A DNA stretch of 64,000 nt from Ilumatobacter coccineus YM16-304 (GCF_000348785.1 NC_020520.1:1674001-1738000); one strand, 5' to 3'. Shown: positions 51,617 to 60,213, counted from the stretch's first letter. The notes: generated by a model from the sequence alone, not told the origin. Translations and numbers: made by a program.

Positions 51617-52570
51617 GTGTCCGAACGTTCCACGAACACCGCGACCACGGTTCCGTTGTCGACATCGGGTGATCCGCTGTCGATTCTGACCGTGCACGCC
51701 CACCCCGACGACGAAGCCTCCAAGGGCGCTCCCACGTTGGCGAAGTACCACCGTGAAGGAGTGCGCACCACGCTGGTGTGTTGCACCGGTGGCGAAGAGG
51801 GCGACCTGCAGAATCCGTCGTTGCGCGAGGAAGGCCAGCCGTTCCACGGGCTCGCTCCCGAACAGGAGAAGGAACTCGTCGCGTCGATGCGCGCCGCCGA
51901 ATTGGCCGCATCGGCCGAGGTCATCGGGTTCGACGAGGTCGTCATGCTCGGCTACCGCGACTCGGGCATGGCCGACACCGATCCGAACAACCACCCCGAG
52001 TGCTTCCACCAGGCCGACATCGACGAGGCCGTCGGTCGGCTGGTGAAGGTCATCCGCGCCGCGAAACCCCAGGTCATCATCACCTACGGTGACGATCAGA
52101 AGGGGTATCCGCACCCCGACCACCTGCGCGTCCACGACATCTCGGTGTTGGCGTTCGACCGTGCCGGCGACGCCGACTGGTATCCCGACCTCGGCGAACC
52201 CTTCGAGCCGTCGAAGCTGTACTACTCGGTCTGGTCGAAGGCGCGCATCCTCGCCGTCCACACGGGGATGCTCGAGCACACCGGCGAATCGCCGTTCTCC
52301 GACGAGTGGCTCGAGCGTGAGGGCCAAGACCACCGGATCACCACGAAGATCGACTGCACCGGCTTCCAGTGGGCTCGGTCGGGGGCGCTGCGTGCCCATG
52401 CGACGCAGGTCGACCCCAACGCGGGCTGGTGGTTCGGCCTGACCGACGAACAACTCGATCAGACGTACCCGTGGGAGGACTGGATCCTCGCTCGATCACG
52501 CGTCGGGCCGATCCCGGAGGGCGACGGCGAACGCGACCTGCTCGACGGTGTGCGCGAGAGTGTGTCGTGA
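51617..52570 (+). CDS. mca: Mycothiol S-conjugate amidase
   Basis: A zinc LmbE-fold deacetylase of 317 aa that cleaves mycothiol conjugates so that the mercapturic acid can be exported. The metal motif is HAHPDDEASKG near residue 28, and the partner histidine is in YPHPDHLRVHD. Length and the C-terminal region favour Mca over MshB, although the MshB activity (mycothiol synthesis) cannot be fully excluded. The stop overlaps the GTG of a small downstream gene. Confidence 0.88.
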   Translation: MSERSTNTATTVPLSTSGDPLSILTVHAHPDDEASKGAPTLAKYHREGVRTTLVCCTGGEEGDLQNPSLREEGQPFHGLAPEQEKELVASMRAAELAASAEVIGFDEVVMLGYRDSGMADTDPNNHPECFHQADIDEAVGRLVKVIRAAKPQVIITYGDDQKGYPHPDHLRVHDISVLAFDRAGDADWYPDLGEPFEPSKLYYSVWSKARILAVHTGMLEHTGESPFSDEWLEREGQDHRITTKIDCTGFQWARSGALRAHATQVDPNAGWWFGLTDEQLDQTYPWEDWILARSRVGPIPEGDGERDLLDGVRESVS

Positions 52571-52806
52571 GCTCGATTCAGTACCGCGTGGTCGTCGCGA
52601 AGAAAGACGAACGGACCGCTGGCCCCGACGACGCGGAGATCACCATCACCGTGCCGCTCGTCGATGCGGCAGCCGACGGCTTCGATCCCACGGTGGCGTT
52701 CATGCGGGGCAAGCTCAAGGCGGCGGGCCACACCGGCCGGATTCTCGATGCGTTGAAGTCGGGTGAGGCGAAGGCCGCCATCGCCGACATCGTCGCGGCG
52801 ATCTAG
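52567..52806 (+). CDS. Small protein coupled to mca
   Basis: A 79-aa soluble protein (SSIQYRVVVAKKDERTAGPDDAEITITVPL ... AIADIVAAI) with two or three beta strands and a C-terminal helix pair. Its GTG overlaps the mca stop as GTGA, which supports translation and a joint role. No family recognised. Confidence 0.7.
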   Translation: MSSIQYRVVVAKKDERTAGPDDAEITITVPLVDAAADGFDPTVAFMRGKLKAAGHTGRILDALKSGEAKAAIADIVAAI

Positions 52807-52810
52807 CGGC

Positions 52811-53662
52811 TCAGCTGCCCGAGCGCATCAGGTCGCGTAGCTGGCGGAAGCCGATGAGGGTGGCGCCGGCTCGATCGAGTGCGTCGGTCAGATCAGCACT
52901 GGTCGCGAGTTCGAGGTCGGCGATCCAGCCGTCGGCCGACTCCCCGGCGAAGGCCCTGACCTCGGGCGTGTCGATCGCGGGCTGGATGTGGATCTCGGTC
53001 ACGCCGGGCTGGAGTGTCTCGATGGCGCCGAGCACGCGCTCGCGTGATCCGGCTCGCCAGTCGTGGTCGAAGTGGTCGGGGAACACGACGCCTTCGTCGA
53101 GCGCGAGTTGGCGGAACGGGAAGCCGGCCTGCTCGGCACTGACCGTCGACGGCAGCCGGATCGGCAGCTTGTACTCGTAGGCGAGCTCGAGGTACACGTC
53201 GAAGAACTCGGGTCGCAGCGTGATGGCCGACAGGTGCGGTGCGAGGTGGGTGACGTCGACGCCCCACACCTGGGCTCGTTCGACCTGGGCTCGCAGCTCG
53301 CGCAGCACTTCGTCGTGGTCGGCGTGTTCCCACAGGTCTTCGAGGGTGCGCGGGAAGCCGCCTTCGCCGGACTGCAGCGACGGCGCATGGGTGATCGGAC
53401 CCCAGCGGTAGCAGCCGTGTTCGGAGTTGAGTGTGAGGTGGACGCCGATGTCGTCGTCGGGCGCCGCGTTGTTGGCCGCGTGGCACGCCCAGGCTGCGGG
53501 CACCATCAGCGACGCGCAGGTGGCGGCGCCGTCGTGCATGGCAGCGAACACGCCTTCGTTCGACGCATGGCTGGCGCCGAGGTCGTCACACGACAAGATC
53601 ACCAACTTGGCGTCGGGGGAGTACCCGAGTCGTTCGACGAGCGAGCCTGCTGTCTGAGCCAC
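52811..53662 (-). CDS. YdjC/ChbG-like carbohydrate deacetylase
   Basis: A 283-aa metal-dependent deacetylase. The N-terminal motif LVILSCDDLGASHASNEG carries the catalytic Asp and a metal Asp. IGVHLTLNSEHG and THLAPHLSAI supply His ligands, and EIHIQPAID closes the barrel. Relatives remove acetyl groups from chito-oligosaccharides or similar sugars. The frame is open for another 160 codons upstream (shadow of the nuclease gene); GTG 53662 was chosen because TAGCGT lies 7 nt upstream and the fold begins about 20 residues later. Confidence 0.87.
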   Translation of the reverse strand: MAQTAGSLVERLGYSPDAKLVILSCDDLGASHASNEGVFAAMHDGAATCASLMVPAAWACHAANNAAPDDDIGVHLTLNSEHGCYRWGPITHAPSLQSGEGGFPRTLEDLWEHADHDEVLRELRAQVERAQVWGVDVTHLAPHLSAITLRPEFFDVYLELAYEYKLPIRLPSTVSAEQAGFPFRQLALDEGVVFPDHFDHDWRAGSRERVLGAIETLQPGVTEIHIQPAIDTPEVRAFAGESADGWIADLELATSADLTDALDRAGATLIGFRQLRDLMRSGS

Positions 53663-53669
53663 GAACGGA

Positions 53670-53675
53670 ACGCTA
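53670..53675 (-). promoter_or_regulatory. -10 element of the YdjC-like gene
   Basis: Minus-strand TAGCGT, 7 nt before GTG 53662; overlaps the stop codon of the upstream nuclease gene. Confidence 0.5.
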
Positions 53676-54230
53676 TCTCTCAGCACCGGAGCACGCGGCC
53701 CACAATCCGACGTCGTCGGTCTCGGCCGCTCGCGCCGCCTCGACGAAGAGCTGCTCGAACGTGGTGTTCGGCCCGATCGACAGCGGGGTGCCGAAGCCCT
53801 GGCGGAGCACCTCGTAGTTGACGAAGACCCCGTCGTCGGCCCGGTAGACGTAGCCGAGCAGTCGTCCGTAGTCGTCACGGCCGACGGTGTCGCGCTCGAT
53901 GCGGATCGGGGTGCCGACCGGGAGGAGTTGTTCGGTGAACGCGGTGGCCTCCGGCCCGAAGCACTCGATCGGCGTGTCGGGCTTCTTGGTCTCGGGTGTG
54001 TCGATACCGATGAGCCGCACCCGTTCTTCGGTGCCGTCGATGATCGCGTCGATCGTGTCACCGTCGACCACGTGGTCGACGACGGCGTTCGCCTCGACGG
54101 CGACGGGAGCGATCGTGGTCGAGACGGCGTCGTCGCCCGGCGGCGTGTCACCGGTCCGGCCCACGAGCAGGAACACGAGCACGGCGCCGACGATCACCGT
54201 CACCGCTGCGATCGTCGTCGGCCGAGGCAC
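53673..54230 (-). CDS. Thermonuclease (SNase)-family exported or anchored nuclease
   Basis: A staphylococcal-nuclease-fold protein, 185 aa from GTG 54230. One N-terminal hydrophobic helix (TIAAVTVIVGAVLVFLLVG) acts as signal or anchor. The SNase domain shows VDGDTIDAIIDGTEERVRLIGIDTPE, FTEQLLPVGTPIRIERD (partner residues) and DDYGRLLGYVY, so the catalytic Arg/Glu/Arg set and calcium Asp residues look present. ATG codons at 54272 and 54275 are in frame but lie in a palindromic repeat, so the GTG is preferred. It probably degrades extracellular nucleic acid. Confidence 0.82.
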   Translation of the reverse strand: MPRPTTIAAVTVIVGAVLVFLLVGRTGDTPPGDDAVSTTIAPVAVEANAVVDHVVDGDTIDAIIDGTEERVRLIGIDTPETKKPDTPIECFGPEATAFTEQLLPVGTPIRIERDTVGRDDYGRLLGYVYRADDGVFVNYEVLRQGFGTPLSIGPNTTFEQLFVEAARAAETDDVGLWAACSGAER

Positions 54231-54265
54231 GACCGTGTGTCTACTCGGAGTCCCCGGAAACCGAC

Positions 54266-54302
54266 CGCGCATCATCGGGTGTCAGACACCGGATGATGCG
54301 CG
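54266..54302. repeat. GGTGTCAGACACC palindrome, 37 nt
   Basis: Eighteen bases on each side of A54284 pair with a single mismatch (G54277/G54291); the outer arm is GCGCATCATC. It starts 1 nt beyond the adenosine deaminase stop, where it could end that transcript. Confidence 0.8.
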
Positions 54303-54303
54303 A

Positions 54304-55320
54304 TCAGGCGGTGGGGTCTGACTCGAACTGCGCGAGCTCGGCGGCGATCGCCGCTCTGACGTCGACGGGAGCGAACGAGGCGTCGAGCGCGTCGCGCTGC
54401 AGGCGCAGATGGTCGGCGTCGGTCAGCCCGAGCACCTCGGAGCCGATGCGCAGTTCGGTGAGGAGATCGGTGTCGAACCAGCCGGGATCGTCGGTGTTGA
54501 GGCTCACGCGCAGTCCGGCCTCGATCATGCGGGGGAGCGGATGATCGGTCAGCGAGTCGACCACGCCGAGCAGCGAGTTCGACGTCGGGCACACCTCGCA
54601 GAACACGCCGGTGTCGGCCAACTGTTTCGTCAGTTCGGCATCTTCGAGCACACGGACGCCGTGTCCGATGCGTTCGGCACCGAGGTCGTCGACCGCCTGA
54701 CGAACGCTGTCGGCACCCTCGGTCTCGCCGGCGTGCGGGAGCGAATGCAGGCCGAGCGCCGTGGCCCGGGCGAAGTGGTCGGCGTACGGGGCGGCGGGGA
54801 AACCGACCTCGTAGCCGCCGAGCCCGATGCCCACCAGGCCGTCGGGAGTCCGGCCGGATTCGAGATATTCGATGGTCACGGTCTCGTCGGGCATTTCGAG
54901 GTCGCGTGGGATGTCGACGACCCAGCCGATGGTGACGCCGCGCTCGGCGGCTCGCCGCCGCCCTTCGTTCAAACCGTCGCGGTACACCTCGGGGGCCATG
55001 CCGCCGACGCGGAGGTGGCTGTAGGCGGTGGTCGTCAGTTCGGCGTAGCGAACGTTCTGTGCTGCGAGGATCGCCGCATGGTCGTCGGTCGCCCGAGCGA
55101 GGTCTTCCTCGTCGCGGAGCAACCCGAGTCCGAACAGGTACTGGCGGCCGAAGTCGGGGAAGTCGGCGAACGAGAAGTGGTCGGGGATCTCGCCGTCCCA
55201 CACCGCCGAGTGGTCGGCAGCGTGACGGGCCGCCAGCGCTCTGACGGTGGCCGACGACATCGAACCTTCGAGATGGCAGTGCAGCTCGATCTTCGGCAGG
55301 TGACGTAGGAACTCGGTCAT
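54304..55320 (-). CDS. add: Adenosine deaminase
   Basis: A 338-aa zinc-dependent purine deaminase converting adenosine to inosine. Zinc ligands are in LPKIELHCHLEG near residue 10; LPHAGETEG supplies a His and the proton-shuttling Glu; ERIGHGVRVL gives a His; SLNTDDPGWF gives the last Asp pair. Adenine deaminase (same fold) is an alternative. A palindromic repeat follows the stop directly. Confidence 0.92.
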   Translation of the reverse strand: MTEFLRHLPKIELHCHLEGSMSSATVRALAARHAADHSAVWDGEIPDHFSFADFPDFGRQYLFGLGLLRDEEDLARATDDHAAILAAQNVRYAELTTTAYSHLRVGGMAPEVYRDGLNEGRRRAAERGVTIGWVVDIPRDLEMPDETVTIEYLESGRTPDGLVGIGLGGYEVGFPAAPYADHFARATALGLHSLPHAGETEGADSVRQAVDDLGAERIGHGVRVLEDAELTKQLADTGVFCEVCPTSNSLLGVVDSLTDHPLPRMIEAGLRVSLNTDDPGWFDTDLLTELRIGSEVLGLTDADHLRLQRDALDASFAPVDVRAAIAAELAQFESDPTA

Positions 55321-55379
55321 ACCGCAGTCTGCCCCGACGCGACCGGTTGGCGGGACCGGTCGGAGTCGCCGGTGAGATG

Positions 55380-55418
55380 CGCTCGGCGGTCGGCCACAGG
55401 AGCACCGACCGCCGAGCG
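55380..55418 (-). terminator. Strong hairpin downstream of the thiolase gene
   Basis: A perfect 14-bp stem, CGCTCGGCGGTCGG (55380-55393) with CCGACCGCCGAGCG (55405-55418), 11-nt loop, begins 6 nt after the thiolase stop. It also separates it from the adenosine deaminase gene. Confidence 0.65.
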
Positions 55419-55423
55419 ACGAC

Positions 55424-56602
55424 TCAGAGCTTCTCGATGAGGGTGCCGGTGCCGAGACCGCCGCCGCAGCACATCGAGATGAGGCCGTACTTGCCGTCGA
55501 TCCGGTCGAGCTCGTAGACCGCCTTGGTCATCAGGAACGCACCGGTGCCGCCGAGCGGGTGGCCGAGCGCGATGGCCCCGCCGTTGGGGTTCGTCTTCTC
55601 GAGGTCGGCGCCGACCTCCTTGGCCCAGGCGAGCACGACCGAGGCGAACGCCTCGTTGATCTCGAACACGTCGATGTCGTCGATCGAGAGTCCGCTGCGC
55701 TCGAGGAGCTTCTGCGTCGCGTCGATGGGGCCGGTCAGCATCAGCTCGGGGTCGACGCCGACGAGGCACGTGTCGACGATGCGAGCCTTGGGGGTGAGAC
55801 CGAGTTCGGCGGCCTTCTCCTCGGTCATCACGAGCACCGCAGCGGCTCCGTCGGAGATCTGCGACGCGTTGCCAGCGGTGTGGACGCCGTCTTCGCGGCC
55901 GACCGGCTTCAGCGTGGCGAGCTTCTCGAGCGTGGTCTCACGCAGTCCTTCGTCACGGTCGACGGTGTGGGTGGTGCCGGTGGGCTTGCCCTCTTCGTCG
56001 ACGTCGGGTGCGTCGACGGTGATGTACTGGCCGGCGAAGCGGTCTTCTTCCCACGCACGCTGTGCCCGCTGCTGGGAGGCGAGACCGAACGCGTCGGTGT
56101 CTTCGCGGGTGATGCCCCACTTGTCGGCGATGCGCTCGGCACCTTCGAACTGCGAGGTCATCTCGTACTGCTCGTAGTACGACTTCGGGATCGGGACGCC
56201 GAGACCGAGCTTCTTCGAACCGCCGACGCCGATCGGGATGCGGCTCATCACCTCGACGCCGCACGCGAGGGCGACGTCGACGACACCGGCGCCGACCAGC
56301 GACGTGGCGAGGTTGGTCGCCTGCTGGCTCGATCCACACTGGGTGTCGATGGTGGTCGCCGGGGTCTCCATCGGGAGGCCCGCTGCGAGCCAGGCGGTGC
56401 GCGTGATGTTGAACGCCTGCTCGCCGACCTGGCTCACACAGCCGCCGACGACCTGACCGATCTCGTTCGGATCGATGCCGGTCCGTTCGATGATGGCCTT
56501 CTGGACCTCGGCGAGCACATCGGCGGGGTGCATGGTCGACAGACCACCACCGCGCTTGCCAATGGGGGTTCGGACTGCATCAATGATCACGACGTTTGAC
56601 AT
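55424..56602 (-). CDS. Acetyl-CoA acetyltransferase (thiolase)
   Basis: A 392-aa thiolase-fold enzyme that joins or cleaves acyl-CoA units. The acylated cysteine is in DTQCGSSQQA (Cys89), the catalytic His in GHPLGGTGA and the second Cys in MCCGGGLGTG. Whether it acts in beta-oxidation, steroid side-chain breakdown or acetoacetyl-CoA synthesis is open. ATG 56602 lies 7 nt after TACGAT and fits the family start (SNVVIIDAVRTPIGKRGG); a longer frame is not supported. Confidence 0.93.
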   Translation of the reverse strand: MSNVVIIDAVRTPIGKRGGGLSTMHPADVLAEVQKAIIERTGIDPNEIGQVVGGCVSQVGEQAFNITRTAWLAAGLPMETPATTIDTQCGSSQQATNLATSLVGAGVVDVALACGVEVMSRIPIGVGGSKKLGLGVPIPKSYYEQYEMTSQFEGAERIADKWGITREDTDAFGLASQQRAQRAWEEDRFAGQYITVDAPDVDEEGKPTGTTHTVDRDEGLRETTLEKLATLKPVGREDGVHTAGNASQISDGAAAVLVMTEEKAAELGLTPKARIVDTCLVGVDPELMLTGPIDATQKLLERSGLSIDDIDVFEINEAFASVVLAWAKEVGADLEKTNPNGGAIALGHPLGGTGAFLMTKAVYELDRIDGKYGLISMCCGGGLGTGTLIEKL

Positions 56603-56609
56603 GCCATCG

Positions 56610-56615
56610 ATCGTA
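56610..56615 (-). promoter_or_regulatory. -10 element of the thiolase gene
   Basis: Minus-strand TACGAT, 7 nt before ATG 56602. Confidence 0.5.
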
Positions 56616-56716
56616 GAACTCACGGGGTGTCCGGGTTCAGTCCGGTGAGCGCCGCGTGACATGTGCGACGAGTCGGACGGCCGGCGTCGCCGGGTCGTGC
56701 AGGCGGTGTTCGAGTG

Positions 56717-57211
56717 TCAGGCGGTGCGGGTGAGCGTGGCCGACAGGTGGTGTTGCAGCGGCTGGCCCACCGCGGCCATGCGCATCGTGTAGCGCATGGT
56801 GTCGCCGGTGATCTCGAACGTGCGCTCCGATGCGACGACCTCCTTGGCCGAGGCCGACCGCGAGATCGAACTCGACCGCACGTCGACGATCAGCGTGTCG
56901 CCGCCCGGCATGTTCGGCGCAGCGAACCCTTCGAGCACCTCGGTGAGGCCGGTCGGGTGCGCGAGGATCAGTTCGGCCAGGCTCGGCTGAGGTATCCGCC
57001 AATACCCGGTCTCGGCGTGGAGCGGGCGGCCGTCGTCGGTCGACGAGGTCCGCTGCGCATACGCGAGGAACGGTTTGCCGACGTGAGCGAACGTGACCGT
57101 CTCGTCGTACCCGAAGGTGTCGATCGTCGGATACTCACCGGTGCCGGTGCCCGACCAGGTGCCGAGCAACGGCTCGAGGACGGCGATGTCGGGGTGCAGT
57201 TCCGCGGTCAT
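56717..57211 (-). CDS. Nitrobindin-like heme-binding beta-barrel protein
   Basis: A 164-aa FABP-like beta barrel. The family signature LLGTWSGTGTGEYPT is near residue 15, followed by YDETVTFAHVGKPFLAYAQRT, HAETGYWRI and the C-terminal QHHLSATLTR, where the proximal heme histidine is expected. Nitrobindins bind ferric heme and react with peroxynitrite or NO. The start is 6 nt after TACGCT. It is divergent from nudC. Confidence 0.87.
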   Translation of the reverse strand: MTAELHPDIAVLEPLLGTWSGTGTGEYPTIDTFGYDETVTFAHVGKPFLAYAQRTSSTDDGRPLHAETGYWRIPQPSLAELILAHPTGLTEVLEGFAAPNMPGGDTLIVDVRSSSISRSASAKEVVASERTFEITGDTMRYTMRMAAVGQPLQHHLSATLTRTA

Positions 57212-57217
57212 GGCACG

Positions 57218-57223
57218 AGCGTA
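57218..57223 (-). promoter_or_regulatory. -10 element of the nitrobindin-like gene
   Basis: Minus-strand TACGCT, 6 nt before ATG 57211. Confidence 0.5.
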
Positions 57224-57238
57224 GGTGGCGTGCTACGC

Positions 57239-58060
57239 ATGACGGCGATGAGCGCAGAACTGGTCTCCTTGAACACGGCATCGCTGTACGACGCGTTGAA
57301 CGACGTGCCCGAGGGTTTCGAGGGGCCGAACCGCTACGTCCACGTGATCGGCACGTCGGTGTTCGTCGACGACCGCCTGGAAGACGATGCGTGGCCGACG
57401 CTGTTCATCGGCATGCTCGACGGTGAAGGCTGGTGGGCGGTCGACGTGCCCCGCGGTGACGATCCGTCGTACGGCGCGGCGGCCGACCTGTTCACCCACT
57501 TCGCGGGGGTGTCGGAGGCCGAGTGGCTGCTGGCGGGCCGGGCCGTCCAGACCGTCGAGTGGTTGCGAACCCACAGGTACTGCGGTCGCTGTGGTGCCGA
57601 GACCGTTCCGTCCGACGGCGAGCGTGGGCTGAAGTGCCCGACGTGTGAACTGGTGGTGTACCCGCGCGTCGCCCCGGCCATGATCACGCTGATCACTCGC
57701 GGCGAGCCCGGACCCGATCAAGAGGCGCTGCTCGCCCGCGGTGTGCGCTTTCCACGTCCGATGTACTCGTGCCTGGCCGGCTTCGTCGAGCCGGGCGAAG
57801 ACCTCGAAGGCGCGGTGGTCCGCGAGGTGAAGGAAGAGGTCGGGGTCGACGTCGACCAGGTCCGCTACGTCGGCAGTCAGCCGTGGCCGTTTCCGCACAG
57901 CCTGATGGTCGGGTTTCGGGTCAACTACGTCGGCGGCGACATCGTCTGTGAGGAAGCGGAGATCATGGACGCGCAATGGTTCCGCAAAGACGATCTGCCG
58001 ATGATCCCGCCCGAGATCTCGATCGCCGGCAAGATCATCCAACAGTGGCTGGCCGAATGA
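57239..58060 (+). CDS. nudC: NADH pyrophosphatase / NAD-cap hydrolase
   Basis: A 273-aa Nudix enzyme that cleaves NAD(H), and in some bacteria removes NAD caps from RNA 5' ends. The zinc finger is CGRCG...CPTC (about 119-140). The Nudix box is GFVEPGEDLEGAVVREVKEEVGV, and the NudC-specific SQPWPFPHS follows. ATG 57248, three codons in, is an alternative start. The stop overlaps the next gene's ATG as ATGA, so they are coupled. Confidence 0.93.
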   Translation: MTAMSAELVSLNTASLYDALNDVPEGFEGPNRYVHVIGTSVFVDDRLEDDAWPTLFIGMLDGEGWWAVDVPRGDDPSYGAAADLFTHFAGVSEAEWLLAGRAVQTVEWLRTHRYCGRCGAETVPSDGERGLKCPTCELVVYPRVAPAMITLITRGEPGPDQEALLARGVRFPRPMYSCLAGFVEPGEDLEGAVVREVKEEVGVDVDQVRYVGSQPWPFPHSLMVGFRVNYVGGDIVCEEAEIMDAQWFRKDDLPMIPPEISIAGKIIQQWLAE

Positions 58061-58803
58061 ACCCGGTGATGCTCGTGACCGGCGGGTCGCGAGGCATCGG
58101 CGCGGCGACGTGCGTCATGGCGGCTGAGGCCGGATACGACGTGGCGGTCAACTTCGCCAGCAACGCATCGGCGGCCGACGACGTGGTCGCCTCGTGCGTG
58201 GCTCACGGCGTGCGGTCGATCGCCGTGCAGGCCGACGTGTCGGACGAGGCAGCGGTGATCGCGATGTTCGAGCGCGTCACCGACGAGCTCGGCCCGGTCG
58301 GCGTGCTCGTCAACAACGCCGGCATCCTGCATCAGCAGATGCGCTTCGACGAGATGACGGTCGACCGCTGGCGCGACGTGCTCGACGTCAACGTGATCGG
58401 CGCGTTCATCTGCGCTCGGGAAGCGGCACGGCGCATGTCGACGCGTCACGGCGGTGCCGGCGGTGCGATCGTCAACGTGTCGTCGGCCGCGTCGTATCTC
58501 GGGAGCCCGGGGGAGTACGTCGACTACGCAGCGTCGAAGGCCGCGGTCGACACGATGACGATCGGGCTCGGCAAGGAATTGGCCGACGAAGGCGTCCGCG
58601 TCAACGCGGTGCGTCCCGGCGTGGTCCACACCGACATCCACGCGTCGGGCGGTGAGCCGAATCGTGTCGAACGGGTGGCCCCGGGTGTGCCGATGCAGCG
58701 AGGCGGCCAACCCGACGAGGTCGCAGCGACGATCCTCTGGTTGGCGAGCGACGCAGCGAGCTACGTCACCGCCACCACGATCAACTGCTCCGGCGGCCGC
58801 TGA
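58057..58803 (+). CDS. Short-chain dehydrogenase/reductase
   Basis: A 248-aa NAD(P)-dependent SDR. The cofactor motif is TGGSRGIGAA at the N-terminus, NNAG near 90, and the catalytic Ser-Tyr-Lys appear in VNVSSAAS and YVDYAASKAAV. The arginine after the glycine motif (SRGIG) is common in NADPH-using members. Substrate unknown. It is translationally coupled to nudC. Confidence 0.9.
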   Translation: MNPVMLVTGGSRGIGAATCVMAAEAGYDVAVNFASNASAADDVVASCVAHGVRSIAVQADVSDEAAVIAMFERVTDELGPVGVLVNNAGILHQQMRFDEMTVDRWRDVLDVNVIGAFICAREAARRMSTRHGGAGGAIVNVSSAASYLGSPGEYVDYAASKAAVDTMTIGLGKELADEGVRVNAVRPGVVHTDIHASGGEPNRVERVAPGVPMQRGGQPDEVAATILWLASDAASYVTATTINCSGGR

Positions 58804-58834
58804 CCCCATCCCCACGCGCGCTCATCCCCGGTCT

Positions 58835-58875
58835 GTGTGACCGATTCCGCGAGCCACGGCCACATTCGGTCACAC
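58835..58875. terminator. Bidirectional terminator-like hairpin
   Basis: GTGTGACCGA (58835-58844) and TCGGTCACAC (58866-58875) pair perfectly over 10 bp, 21-nt loop, between convergent gene ends (58803 and 58895). Confidence 0.55.
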
Positions 58876-58894
58876 GAATCGACGGCTGCGCGGG

Positions 58895-59239
58895 TCAGTC
58901 GAAGAGGGTGGGGTGGTCGCGTTCGATCTTCACGCGACGACGGGGGATCTCTTCGGGCTCGGGGGCCTTCTCGAAGAGTTCGAGTTGCTCCCACGTGATC
59001 GCCACGTCGCTCATCACCTGCCAGCACAGCCGCCCGCGGGATCCGGGGCGACGGATCTCGACCCGCTCGGGTTTGAGCGATCGGGCCGAACCGTCGGGGT
59101 CGCGCAGCGTGATGCTGCCGTCGATCTCGATGCCTTCGACCTTGCCGACGACGTAGCGACCCTTGTTGTTGCGACGAAATCGGATCGGCTCCGCAGGCCG
59201 AAGCCCGAAACGCTGGAGGGCCGCCGCCGATCGGTACAT
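58895..59239 (-). CDS. Hypothetical small protein
   Basis: A 114-aa basic protein (MYRSAAALQRFGLRPAEPIRFRRNNKGRYVVGKVEGIE ... RDHPTLFD). The strand-rich middle (GKVEGIEIDGSITLRDPDGSARSLKPERVEIRR) suggests a small beta barrel that could bind nucleic acid; this is a guess from composition. It starts 12 nt after the SDR gene on the same strand and probably shares its transcript. No family recognised. Confidence 0.7.
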   Translation of the reverse strand: MYRSAAALQRFGLRPAEPIRFRRNNKGRYVVGKVEGIEIDGSITLRDPDGSARSLKPERVEIRRPGSRGRLCWQVMSDVAITWEQLELFEKAPEPEEIPRRRVKIERDHPTLFD

Positions 59240-59251
59240 CGGATCGGTGGG

Positions 59252-60046
59252 TCAGCGTCCCATGACCATGCGCTGCAACTTGCGCATGCCGCCGAGCCAT
59301 CGCTCGGGATCGTTGGCCTTGGCTTGCATGTAGCCGGCCACCTCGGGGTGGGGGAGCACGAAGAAGCCCTCTCGCTCGATGACCTCGACCACGGCGTCGG
59401 CGACGTCGTCGGGTTCGAGCACGGCGCCGGCGGCCTTGACGACGTCGCCGCCCGAGAATCCTTCGTCGTCGCTTCCGGCGCTGAGCATGGCGGTGTTGAC
59501 GCCCTGCGGGCACAGGCACGTGACCTTGATGCCGCGATCGCCGTACGTGATCGAGACCCATTCGGCGAAGGCGACCGCTGTGTGCTTGGTCATGCTGTAC
59601 GGCGCCGAGCCGATCTGGGCGAGCACGCCGGCGGCCGACGCGGTGGAGCAGAAATACCCCTCGCCACGCTCGAGCCACTCGGGGAGCAGGTGCTTCGCTG
59701 CCCAGCGGTGAGCGTGCACGTTGACGGCGAACGCCGTGTCCCAGACGCGCTCGTCGGTCTCGGCGAGGTCGGTACCCATGCCGACACCGGCATTGGCGAA
59801 GAAGAGGTCGATCGGGCCGAAGGCGGAGCGCGCCGCCTCGATCAGGGCGACGTTGCCGGCCTCGGTCGACACGTCGGCGTCGATGCCGACGACGCGATCG
59901 CCGCCGATGGCTGCTGCGGCGTCGGGAGCCCCGGCCAGATCGGCGAGCACGACGTTGGCGCCCTTGGCGTGGAACGCCCGCGCCAGGGCCTCACCGATGC
60001 CTCGGCCTGCGCCCGTGATCACCGTGTTCTTGCCGCTCAGGTCCAT
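59252..60046 (-). CDS. Short-chain dehydrogenase/reductase
   Basis: A 264-aa classical SDR: cofactor motif TGAGRGIGEAL, DADVS (Asp contacting adenine), ANAGVG, catalytic Ser in STASAAG and YSMTKHTAVAFAEW with Tyr and Lys. The C-terminal region is long and ends RKLQRMVMGR. ATG 60046 is 6 nt after TACGAT and matches the family start (MDLSGKNTVITG); an upstream in-frame ATG would place the promoter inside the gene. Confidence 0.9.
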   Translation of the reverse strand: MDLSGKNTVITGAGRGIGEALARAFHAKGANVVLADLAGAPDAAAAIGGDRVVGIDADVSTEAGNVALIEAARSAFGPIDLFFANAGVGMGTDLAETDERVWDTAFAVNVHAHRWAAKHLLPEWLERGEGYFCSTASAAGVLAQIGSAPYSMTKHTAVAFAEWVSITYGDRGIKVTCLCPQGVNTAMLSAGSDDEGFSGGDVVKAAGAVLEPDDVADAVVEVIEREGFFVLPHPEVAGYMQAKANDPERWLGGMRKLQRMVMGR

Positions 60047-60052
60047 TCGCGC

Positions 60053-60058
60053 ATCGTA
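60053..60058 (-). promoter_or_regulatory. -10 element of the SDR gene
   Basis: Minus-strand TACGAT, 6 nt before ATG 60046. Confidence 0.5.
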
Positions 60059-60213
60059 GAGCGCCAGGTGCGTCGTCACCGTGATCTGTGGGCTCGATCA
60101 CATGCTGGAGCAGGCGCGGCGAGGGTGCGGCCCGCCATGTCAGGGTCGTGTGACGAAGTGTGAACTTCCTGTGGCATCGATCGCACGTGCGCGCACCGGC
60201 GGTTCGGGCCAGG

